A stretch of DNA of 6,377 nucleotides from Mariprofundaceae bacterium (lineage in GTDB: Bacteria; Pseudomonadota; Zetaproteobacteria; Mariprofundales; Mariprofundaceae): NCBI GenBank assembly GCA_013139875.1, contig WSZY01000022.1, forward strand, positions 1 through 6,377. Reading direction: 5' to 3'. The position numbers and the translations under genes are program-made. The notes beneath the pieces were generated by a model, which was given only the letters and a program-made list of their open reading frames with translations, was not told the origin of the DNA and searched no databases. Of the stretch, positions 1 through 4,512 are shown in pieces. Each line of letters opens with the position of its first letter. Within the stretch, counting starts at the first letter, position 1.

Positions 1-89
1 GACAGGCCGAGGATTTTCTCAGCGAAGAAGCCGACAACGGCAAGAACAGCCGCGCCAATTGCCAATTTAATAAAACAGGAAAAACTCAT
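1..89 (-). CDS. small membrane protein, N-terminal fragment (runs off left edge)
   Basis: The minus strand has an ATG at 89-87 followed by an open frame to the window edge, 29 codons visible. A clear Shine-Dalgarno AGGAG (102-98) lies 8 bases upstream of the ATG, which fixes the start. The visible protein begins MSFSCFIKLAIGAA and continues as a hydrophobic alanine/valine/glycine-rich helix of about 18 residues, then FFAEKILGL. This suits a single membrane anchor or an uncleaved signal, with one lysine at position 8 before the helix. It is divergent from the DUF1499 gene, separated by 74 bases. I do not recognise the family and the C-terminal part is missing, so no function is assigned. Confidence 0.6.
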   Translation of the reverse strand, partial: MSFSCFIKLAIGAAVLAVVGFFAEKILGL

Positions 90-113
90 GTTTGAAACTC
101 CTGAAAAAAGATC

Positions 114-131
114 TGCCAAGCATGCCAAGAA
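114..131. repeat. 9-base direct repeat in the divergent intergenic region
   Basis: TGCCAAGCA is followed directly by TGCCAAGAA, between the minus-strand membrane protein gene and the DUF1499 gene. It could be a paired site for a regulator acting on either gene. With only two imperfect units this is weak. Confidence 0.3.
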
Positions 132-163
132 TCACGGGACAATGAAAACCTTTATATTTTTTT

Positions 164-664
164 ATGATTCCTGTTTATGCTGTGATGATGACAGGAAAGG
201 TATTACTTGCTCTGGCCATTATCACTGCAGCAGTTCTGCTGGCTTTTTTGTTGCTAGTTGTCTGGTCTCACATGAAACCACCGGTTACCGGGTTGGTAGA
301 AGGCAAGCTCCGTGCCTGCCCGGAGAAACCGAACTGCGTATGCAGCGAGCACTATCCCAACAAGCAGGATATGCATGATATTCCACCGGTTGTGGTAAAC
401 GGTAAAAATATCGGTCTGCCCTGGAGACTGCTTAAAGATGCGGTTGTAAAGAGTGGTGGAGTAGTGGTTTCGGAGACGGATAGCTATCTGCATGCTGAGT
501 TCACATCAAAGTTTTTCCATTTTATTGATGATGTTGAGATGCGGATGGACCGGAGTGCCGGCCTGATTCATATCAGGTCTGCATCACGAATCGGCCATTC
601 AGATCTTGGTGCCAACCGCCAACGGATTAAACAGATATGGAGCCGTCTGGAAGCAGGGCAATGA
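164..664 (+). CDS. DUF1499 family membrane-anchored protein
   Basis: A 166-residue protein. An N-terminal hydrophobic helix (about residues 12-34) is followed by the DUF1499 signature CPEKPNCVCS (52-61), in place of the usual CP-x-x-PNCVSS. The C-terminal part carries the other family hallmarks: FHFIDDVEM (118-126), IRSASRIGHSDLGANR (137-152) and a final RIKQIW helix. Length and motif order match the family, whose function is unknown; the topology suggests an inner-membrane anchor with the domain facing the periplasm. The start is uncertain. The ATG at 164 and the ATG pair at 185 and 188 all lack a good Shine-Dalgarno. The later pair would begin just before GKVLLALAII, which makes a tidier membrane anchor. 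The stop TGA overlaps the ATG of a SEC-C microprotein (ATGA, 661-664), suggesting translational coupling. Confidence 0.88.
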   Translation: MIPVYAVMMTGKVLLALAIITAAVLLAFLLLVVWSHMKPPVTGLVEGKLRACPEKPNCVCSEHYPNKQDMHDIPPVVVNGKNIGLPWRLLKDAVVKSGGVVVSETDSYLHAEFTSKFFHFIDDVEMRMDRSAGLIHIRSASRIGHSDLGANRQRIKQIWSRLEAGQ

Positions 665-723
665 GCCCCTGCCCATGCGGTAGTGGCGAAAAGCTCAAAA
701 AATGCTGCGGTGATGCCCGTTAA
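661..723 (+). CDS. 20-residue SEC-C zinc-binding motif microprotein
   Basis: A short frame of 20 codons, ATG 661 to TAA 723. It contains a complete SEC-C motif, CPCGSGEKLKKCC, with cysteines at 4, 6, 15 and 16, i.e. C-x-C-x8-C-C. This motif binds one zinc ion at the C-terminus of SecA and at the ends of YchJ-type and other proteins. Here nothing else is attached: after CCGDAR the frame stops. Its ATG overlaps the DUF1499 stop as ATGA, the geometry of a coupled gene, and its stop shares TTAA (720-723) with the stop of the convergent minus-strand gene. It may be a true microprotein, or the N-terminal remnant of a longer SEC-C protein such as a YchJ homologue cut short. The chance appearance of a perfect motif in frame after ATGA is very unlikely. 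Confidence 0.7.
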   Translation: MSPCPCGSGEKLKKCCGDAR

Positions 724-1052
724 AAAAGTGAGTCCGACTTTCCGGTCTGATTTACTGCCGCAGTCACCTCTTTGTCAGAACATGAAAGAGTCACCTCCGT
801 GTAGTCCAACGGCATGGAGAGGGTCCCGGTGAGGTTAAAGTTTCCACTGATTGCCAGTACACCATCGGTGACAACCGAATAGGGAATCGCTTTGCAGTCA
901 CCGTTGGCCTGAATCACCAGCCGCGCCTCTCCACTGCCACTGGTAATTACGCCAACAGTGCCGTGATCAATGGTGTAGATAAGTGTTTTGGCGTGAACTG
1001 AAGCAGAAAAGAGGGTCAGGCAGGCAAGCAGGGCAGCAGAGTGGTAAAGCAT
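720..1052 (-). CDS. small secreted protein of unknown family
   Basis: A 110-residue protein if started at the ATG 1052-1050, which has GGAGAG (1062-1057) just upstream. An in-frame ATG at 1064 would add four residues (MERL) but has no ribosome binding site and itself contributes to that Shine-Dalgarno. The N-terminus MLYHSAALLACLTLFSASVHA is a Sec signal peptide with a probable cut after VHA, leaving a mature protein of about 89 residues that starts KTLIYTIDHG. The mature part is rich in short alternating hydrophobic stretches, threonine, serine and glycine, suggesting an all-beta fold. Its two cysteines (GDCKAI and LSCSDK) could form a disulphide in the periplasm. I recognise no family. It follows the CoA-binding gene by 71 bases and could be cotranscribed; its stop overlaps that of the convergent SEC-C frame. 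Confidence 0.7.
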   Translation of the reverse strand: MLYHSAALLACLTLFSASVHAKTLIYTIDHGTVGVITSGSGEARLVIQANGDCKAIPYSVVTDGVLAISGNFNLTGTLSMPLDYTEVTLSCSDKEVTAAVNQTGKSDSLF

Positions 1053-1123
1053 AAGTCTCTCCATCGGGATTAATCACAAGAGGTTACGTCCGGATTGTGA
1101 CAACACCAAGACAAAACTGTCTG

Positions 1124-1540
1124 CTACCGAACCAGCAGGCGATGTATCACGGCAATGCAGAGGTCCATGACAGGGATGAGGCCACCATCTTTTGCTATGC
1201 GATAGCTCTCCTCATTGATAATTCCCTGCTGCAGCCATAGTGCACCGGCACCAATTTCTACAGCCTGTCGTGCCACATCCGGTGTGAATTCAGCCCTGCG
1301 AAAAACATTAACAATATCGATATGAACAGGAATATCAGCGAGTGTTGGATAGACCTTCTGCCCGAGAATGGTTTCAGCTTTGGGGTGTACTGGAATTACA
1401 TTGTAACCCCGCTCAATAAGAGAGGCTGCAATCCGGTGGCTGGTACGATCCGGTTTGGGTGAGCATCCGTAGACAGCAATTGTCCCGGCACGCTCAAGAA
1501 GTTTGGTGAGTGTTGCATCATCAGGGTTTCGCCAGTTCAT
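1124..1540 (-). CDS. CoA-binding protein, YccU-type Rossmann fold
   Basis: A 138-residue single-domain protein of the CoA_binding_2 family, a Rossmann fold related to the nucleotide-binding domain of succinyl-CoA synthetase. The N-terminal strand and phosphate loop are IAVYGCSPKPDRTSH (21-35). Then come YNVIPVHP (46-53), the VNVFRR strand (77-82), ALWLQQGI (100-107) and VMDLCI (124-129), the last close to the usual VMDRC. Family length is about 130-145, so this copy looks intact. It is probably cytoplasmic; no specific reaction is established for the family. Three possible starts lie side by side, GTG 1546, ATG 1543 and ATG 1540. AGGGG (1552-1548) lies 7 bases before 1540 and 4 before 1543, so I chose 1540. 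It sits 72 bases downstream of SYLF copy 1 with no visible terminator between. Its 5' third is duplicated as a broken copy at 2263-2385. Confidence 0.9.
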   Translation of the reverse strand: MNWRNPDDATLTKLLERAGTIAVYGCSPKPDRTSHRIAASLIERGYNVIPVHPKAETILGQKVYPTLADIPVHIDIVNVFRRAEFTPDVARQAVEIGAGALWLQQGIINEESYRIAKDGGLIPVMDLCIAVIHRLLVR

Positions 1541-1612
1541 CATCACACCCCTGTTTCCGTTCCCCGATGTGAGTCGTGTTCCTGTCAGGCGAAATTACGG
1601 GATTATGAGCTG

Positions 1613-2185
1613 TTACCTGTCAATCTTGCTCATCTTTGCACCTTCAAAGGTGAGATTGTGCATCAGGCCCTTGTTGGAAAAGATAAAGCCGATCACTGGC
1701 TGTCTGGCCATTTTGAGGTCAATTGTGCCATTGGCACCGACAGTGGCGACAGCCACGCGCCCATTTACACCCGCTTCCCAGCCATCGCTATTGCGGAACT
1801 GGTTCAGTGCTTTGATGGTCATAAAGAGGATGACCTGAGATTTGAACTGGGCACCGAACTGCAAGCCGAGAGTGGCTGCTGCTGTACTGTAGTAGTCGAC
1901 AGTTTTACCTCTGATCAACAGAGCTCCTTCACCATATTCGCCACCAGCACCGTGACCATATTTGCCTGCGGCACCAAAGCCGGCTTTGCGGACCTCCGGA
2001 AATACCAGTACGCCACTGGCTTTTCCGGCCAGCTCTTTGCCGGGCTTTACCTCTTTGTAAAAGGTGGCCAGGGCTGATTTTACATTGGCATCAATCTCAA
2101 CCCTGCTGGCTGCATGAGTCGCAGGCAGTGCAAAGAGAATCACTGCCAGAGAGAGTAGCACGGAGCGAATCAGCAGTGGCATCAT
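1613..2185 (-). CDS. SYLF/Ysc84 lipid-binding domain protein, copy 1 (8-residue insertion)
   Basis: A 190-residue secreted protein of the Ysc84 (SYLF) family, whose eukaryotic members bind phosphoinositides and actin; bacterial members are exported proteins of unclear role. Signal peptide residues 1-25 (MMPLLIRSV...LPATHA) should be cut before ASRVEID. The SYLF domain fills the rest: LVFPEVRKAGF (60-70), GGEYGEGALL (81-90), FKSQVILFMT, then VIGFIFSNKGLM and a C-terminal NLTFEGAKMSKIDR. AAGGAG followed by AACGTT precedes the ATG at 2185. The frame is open to 2308, but that extension runs through a broken gene and the promoter and is not real. Compared with copies 2 and 3 it has 8 extra residues (GKYGHGAG-like, about 72-80) from a 24-base tandem duplication. 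By hand count its mature protein is about 79% identical to copy 3. It has its own promoter (2223-2251). Confidence 0.92.
   Translation of the reverse strand: MMPLLIRSVLLSLAVILFALPATHAASRVEIDANVKSALATFYKEVKPGKELAGKASGVLVFPEVRKAGFGAAGKYGHGAGGEYGEGALLIRGKTVDYYSTAAATLGLQFGAQFKSQVILFMTIKALNQFRNSDGWEAGVNGRVAVATVGANGTIDLKMARQPVIGFIFSNKGLMHNLTFEGAKMSKIDR
1931..1978. repeat. 24-base tandem repeat inside SYLF copy 1
   Basis: Two adjacent 24-base blocks begin ACCATATT (1931-1954 and 1955-1978) and agree at 17 of 24 positions by hand count. SYLF copies 2 and 3 have a single block here. Being a multiple of three, it adds 8 residues (a second glycine/tyrosine-rich GGEYGEG-like element) without breaking the frame. 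Confidence 0.75.
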
Positions 2186-2222
2186 AACGTTCTCCTTATC
2201 AATCAAACCGAGTACCTGACTG

Positions 2223-2251
2223 ATTGTAGTGCAAAGCCTGCAGTGTTTCAA
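2223..2251 (-). promoter_or_regulatory. sigma70-type promoter of SYLF copy 1
   Basis: The minus strand shows TTGAAA (2251-2246), a 17-base spacer and TACAAT (2228-2223, 5 of 6). The spacer CACTGCAGGCTTTGCAC differs from that of copy 3 at only a few positions, and the bases after the -10 (CAGTCAGG) are also shared. Both core elements stay near consensus although the -10 has changed in sequence (TACAAT against TATGAT), which suggests the promoter is maintained. It would drive SYLF copy 1 and probably the CoA-binding gene. Confidence 0.75.
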
Positions 2252-2262
2252 AGCGGCGCCAA

Positions 2263-2385
2263 TCACCCCGCCGCCTGATGGCTGGTACGGTCCGGTTTGG
2301 GAGAGCATCCATAAACAGCAATCGTCCCGGCATGCTCAAGAAGTTTGGTGAGTGTTGCATCATCAGGGTTTTGCCAGCTCATCAT
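2263..2385 (-). pseudogene. truncated CoA-binding protein gene, 5' fragment fused to methyltransferase tail
   Basis: On the minus strand this is a near copy of the start of the intact CoA-binding gene: MSWQNPDDATLTKLLEHAG and then IAVYGCSPKPDRTSH. Only 3 of the first ~36 residues differ. Over the 117 bases that include the ribosome binding site I count 8 differences, about 93% identity. After TSH the match ends and the frame continues QAAG then TGA. That ending aligns with the last codons of the methyltransferase gene (PQNEAG, TGA), and the bases beyond the stop (TTGGC...) also match those beyond that gene. The AGGGG and ATG-ATG start are kept, so a 39-40 residue peptide could be made, but it lacks most of the Rossmann fold. 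It is best read as a by-product of tandem duplication. Confidence 0.85.
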
Positions 2386-3032
2386 CACACCCCTGCTTCT
2401 GTTTCCCTTGGTTCCCTGATGTGAGTCGTGCTTCTGTCAGGCGAAATTACGGAATTATGAGCTGTTACCTATCAATCTTGCTTATCTTGGCACCTTCAAA
2501 GGTGAGATTGACCATCAGGCCCTCATTGGAAAAGGTGAAGCCGATCACCGGATGTTTGGCCGTGTTGGTATCGATCTCGCCACCGGCACCGACAGTGACA
2601 ACAGCCACGCTTCCATCTATGCCTGCTTCCCAGCCATCGCTATTGCGGAACTGCTTCATTGACTTGCTGGTCATAAAGAGGATGACCTGAGATTTAACCT
2701 GGGCACCGAGCTGCCAGCCGAAGGAGGCACCTGCTATACTGTAGTAGTCGACAGTTTTGCCCCCGACCAGCAGGGCTCCTTCACCATATTCACCGCCGAC
2801 CCAGAAACCGGCTTTGTAGACTTCCGGGAATACCAGTACACCATTGGCTTTACCGGCCAGCTCTTTGCCGGTTTTCACCTCTTTGTAAAAGGTGGCCAGG
2901 GCTGCTTTTACACCGGCATTAATTTCAACCTTACTGGCTGCATGAGCCGCAGGCAGTGTAAACAGAATAACTGCCAGCGATAGTAGCGTGGAACGGATTA
3001 GTGATGAGGCCATGGTATTCACTCCTTTATCA
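2278..3032. repeat. tandem duplication unit, copy 2 (promoter side replaced)
   Basis: This unit contains the CoA-binding 5' fragment, spacer and SYLF copy 2. Similarity to the other units fades just upstream of the gene, after TTGATAAAGGAG on the minus strand, so the promoter and methyltransferase tail found in units 1 and 3 are absent. The spacer carries a short extra stretch (around 2403-2416) that unit 1 lacks. Confidence 0.75.
2465..3013 (-). CDS. SYLF/Ysc84 lipid-binding domain protein, copy 2
   Basis: A 182-residue exported SYLF/Ysc84 protein. The start is the ATG at 3013, with AAGGAG 8 bases upstream; the in-frame GTG at 3022 lies against that Shine-Dalgarno and is unlikely. The signal peptide is residues 1-25 (MASSLIRSTL...PAAHA), with the mature protein beginning ASKVEINAG. 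The domain carries LVFPEVYKAGFWVGGEYGEG, VKSQVILFMTSKS, GWEAGIDGSVAV and a C-terminal NLTFEGAKISKIDR. By hand count it is about 85% identical to copy 3, its closest relative. Several differences fall in the middle of the domain: GFW for GFG, GASFGWQLGAQ for AASIGLQFGAQ, and glycine for arginine after LLV. Unlike copies 1 and 3 it has an unrelated AT-rich leader, so its expression may differ. Downstream lies the shared spacer and then the truncated CoA-binding frame. Confidence 0.92.
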   Translation of the reverse strand: MASSLIRSTLLSLAVILFTLPAAHAASKVEINAGVKAALATFYKEVKTGKELAGKANGVLVFPEVYKAGFWVGGEYGEGALLVGGKTVDYYSIAGASFGWQLGAQVKSQVILFMTSKSMKQFRNSDGWEAGIDGSVAVVTVGAGGEIDTNTAKHPVIGFTFSNEGLMVNLTFEGAKISKIDR

Positions 3033-3037
3033 AAAAT

Positions 3038-3066
3038 TTAATATTCCTTTAGACTTTAGCAGATAA
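3038..3066 (-). promoter_or_regulatory. weak candidate promoter of SYLF copy 2
   Basis: The leader of copy 2 is AT-rich and unlike the other two. The best pair on the minus strand is TTATCT (3066-3061, 3 of 6) and TATTAA (3043-3038, 4 of 6) with a 17-base spacer. This is poor support; copy 2 may instead depend on read-through from copy 3 or on another sigma factor. Confidence 0.25.
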
Positions 3067-3116
3067 CCTGATGTGAGTCACGCTTCTGTCAGGCGAAATT
3101 ACAGAATGATGAGTTG

Positions 3117-3665
3117 TTACCTATCAATCTTGCTCATCTTGCCACCTTCAAAGGTGAGATTGTACATCAGGCCCTTGTTGGAAAAGATGAAGCCGATCAC
3201 CGGCTGTTTGGCCGTCTTGGTATCGATCTCGCCACCGACACCGACAGTGGCAACAGCCACGCTCCCATCTACACCTGCTTCCCAGCCATCGCTGTTGCGG
3301 AACTGCTTCAGTGACTTGCTGGTCATAAAGAGAATGACCTGAGATTTGACCTGGGCACCGAATTGCAAGCCGATGGAGGCAGCTGCTGTGCTGTAGTAGG
3401 CGACAGTTTTACCTCTGACCAATAGAGCCCCTTCGCCATATTCACCACCGACACCGAAGCCGGCTTTGTAGACTTCCGGGAATACCAGCATGCCACTGGC
3501 TTTAGCGGCCAACTCTTTGCCGGTCTTCACCTCTTTGTAAAAGGCGGCCAGGGCTACTTTTACATTGGCATTAATTTCAACCTTACTGGCTGCATGAGCC
3601 GCAGGCAGTGTAAACAGAACAACTGCCAGAGACAGCAGAGTGGAGCGAATCAGTGGTGAGATCAT
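3117..3665 (-). CDS. SYLF/Ysc84 lipid-binding domain protein, copy 3
   Basis: A 182-residue exported SYLF/Ysc84 protein and the first gene of the array in the direction of transcription. The ATG at 3665 follows AGGAG by 6 bases. Signal peptide residues 1-25 (MISPLIRST...PAAHA) precede ASKVEINANV. The domain includes LVFPEVYKAGFGVGGEYGEG, AASIGLQFGAQVKSQVILF, GWEAGVDGSVAVATVG, VIGFIFSNKGLM and NLTFEGGKMSKIDR; all blocks shared by the three paralogues are intact. It sits at the ancestral position directly after the methyltransferase gene and has a strong sigma70-type promoter (3705-3733) starting 12 bases past that gene's stop. A role in binding membrane lipid in the periplasm or at the outer membrane is inferred from the domain and signal peptide; a specific substrate cannot be read from the sequence. 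Confidence 0.92.
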   Translation of the reverse strand: MISPLIRSTLLSLAVVLFTLPAAHAASKVEINANVKVALAAFYKEVKTGKELAAKASGMLVFPEVYKAGFGVGGEYGEGALLVRGKTVAYYSTAAASIGLQFGAQVKSQVILFMTSKSLKQFRNSDGWEAGVDGSVAVATVGVGGEIDTKTAKQPVIGFIFSNKGLMYNLTFEGGKMSKIDR

Positions 3666-3704
3666 AACGTTCTCCTCATCAATCTAAATCGGATTGCCTG
3701 ACTG

Positions 3705-3733
3705 ATCATAGTGCTCAGCCTGCAGTGTTTCAA
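3705..3733 (-). promoter_or_regulatory. sigma70-type promoter of SYLF copy 3
   Basis: On the minus strand TTGAAA (3733-3728, 5 of 6 to consensus), a 17-base spacer and TATGAT (3710-3705, 5 of 6) form a near-ideal housekeeping promoter. Transcription should begin near 3698, giving a leader of about 30 bases before the ATG at 3665. The -35 lies 12 bases past the methyltransferase stop, so the SYLF genes can be transcribed independently of murJ and its followers. The spacer contains CTGCAG, conserved in copy 1. Confidence 0.75.
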
Positions 3734-3744
3734 GGCGGTGCCAA

Positions 3745-4479
3745 TCACCCTGCTTCGTTCTGTGGAGTGGAAGAGAGCTTAAACTCAGAAACACGATAGA
3801 AGCCTGAAAAAATAGTGCTGTTCCAGCTTTGGCATACAGACTTACCATGCAGGGAAGCCATCTCGTTAAGAAGGGCGGGCAGATTGTCGTGCCAGAAGCC
3901 ATCAAGAAATGGCTCCAGAGTAGTGAGCAGCCACCTGAAGGGGAGAAAGCGGTAGAGCCAGTGGCCGGTGGGAAGCGGGCCATATTCGGTAATCAGCAGT
4001 GTGCCGCCGGGAGCGAGGGTTCGCATCGCTTCAGAGAGAGTGTTTCTGCGCGCCTCCGCAGGCATTTCATGCAGCAGAAAAAAGAGTACCGTAGTTGTGA
4101 ATACATCCTGCTTATAACCGAGCGATTCGGCATTCATGCGGGTAGGCAGCAGCTCGGAGGTACCTGTCGATTTTGACCGGGCCAGCTCCAGTTGAATCAT
4201 TGCCGCATCGGTGATGTGCAGCGGCGTTGATATCTGCCTGATCAGGCTTGGGGTCAGCGAGCCGTAGACACAGGTGAGTTGCAGGACTCGCTCCAGTGGC
4301 GCCTCTTTGAGGCGCTCAATAGTTGTGTCCATAAGCTTTCTGTACTGGCCGAACAGAATGGCATTGATAATGGGCTGATGATCAAAAAACCAGACAGAGC
4401 GAGGCCACAGATAGGCCCACCAGTAGTGGCGGGCAAGGTACCATGGAATGCCATCCAGAAATCGCTGGTAGAGTTTCAT
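3745..4479 (-). CDS. rquA: RquA-like class I SAM-dependent methyltransferase-fold protein
   Basis: A 244-residue protein. The first 50 residues are aromatic-rich (RHYWWAYLWPRSVWFFDHQ, 17-35, then NAILFGQY). The Rossmann core follows: VLQLTCVYG (65-73) as motif I, HITDAAMIQLELAR (88-101) as the second strand region, TTVLFFLLHEMP (129-140) and LAPGGTLLITEYGP (155-168), then LEPF (188-191) near the end. The degenerate motif I (CVYG instead of a glycine-rich E/D-x-G-x-G-x-G) and the FFLLHE block are what I recall of RquA, which uses SAM as amino donor to convert ubiquinone to rhodoquinone for anaerobic fumarate respiration. A related uncharacterised methyltransferase is the alternative, so the symbol is tentative. 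The start ATG 4479 has only a weak ribosome binding site (GACGCAG) and lies 33 bases after the exonuclease stop. Confidence 0.62.
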   Translation of the reverse strand: MKLYQRFLDGIPWYLARHYWWAYLWPRSVWFFDHQPIINAILFGQYRKLMDTTIERLKEAPLERVLQLTCVYGSLTPSLIRQISTPLHITDAAMIQLELARSKSTGTSELLPTRMNAESLGYKQDVFTTTVLFFLLHEMPAEARRNTLSEAMRTLAPGGTLLITEYGPLPTGHWLYRFLPFRWLLTTLEPFLDGFWHDNLPALLNEMASLHGKSVCQSWNSTIFSGFYRVSEFKLSSTPQNEAG

Positions 4480-4512
4480 CTGCGTCTAGTTTAGTTGAGT
4501 AGGCTTGAAAGG

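Larger units (their letters stand above)
1439..2271. repeat. tandem duplication unit, copy 1
   Basis: About 830 bases holding, in minus-strand order, the tail of a methyltransferase gene (GGGTGATTGGC), promoter, SYLF copy 1, 3' spacer and the first ~35 codons of the CoA-binding gene. The left limit is where the match of the CoA-binding gene to the fragment at 2279 ends. The right limit is where the match to the methyltransferase end ends. Confidence 0.8.
3070..3755. repeat. tandem duplication unit, copy 3 (CoA-binding side missing)
   Basis: This unit contains the conserved 3' spacer, SYLF copy 3, the promoter and the genuine end of the methyltransferase gene. The match on the left stops at GATGTGAGTC (3070). 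Beyond it the sequence is the unrelated leader of copy 2, so the CoA-binding fragment is absent here. Confidence 0.8.

Noticed and set aside
153..168. TATATT/TATGAT as a -10 box for the DUF1499 gene
   Set aside because: No acceptable -35 lies 16-18 bases upstream, and the translation start is itself uncertain, so a promoter call cannot be supported.
88..378. Plus-strand frame of 96 codons overlapping the DUF1499 gene
   Set aside because: Its start lies on the start codon of the minus-strand gene, the protein has no recognisable domain, and the overlapping frame carries clear DUF1499 motifs.
720..760. T-run at the end of the secreted protein gene as an intrinsic terminator
   Set aside because: The six Ts form part of the last codons and the preceding sequence folds into at most a 3-4 base-pair stem.
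1105..1123. Hairpin AGACA-GTTT-TGTCT after the CoA-binding gene as a terminator
   Set aside because: The stem is only 5 base pairs, mostly A/T, with no following T run on the minus strand.
2186..2308. N-terminal extension of SYLF copy 1 from an upstream ATG at 2308 (41 extra residues)
   Set aside because: It reads out of frame through the truncated CoA-binding fragment and across the promoter. The paralogues start at the equivalent of 2185, directly after a good Shine-Dalgarno and with a proper signal peptide.
1560..3125. Three spaced copies of the GATGTGAGTC...GGCGAAATTAC spacer as a mobile element, CRISPR or attachment repeat
   Set aside because: They are the 3' spacers of the duplicated SYLF units; there are no inverted ends, spacers of uniform size, integrase or transposase.
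1503..3342. Plus-strand frames of 66-139 codons opposite the SYLF genes, recurring in each unit
   Set aside because: They are shadows of the duplicated minus-strand genes; their similarity to each other only reflects the repeat, and they lack ribosome binding sites.
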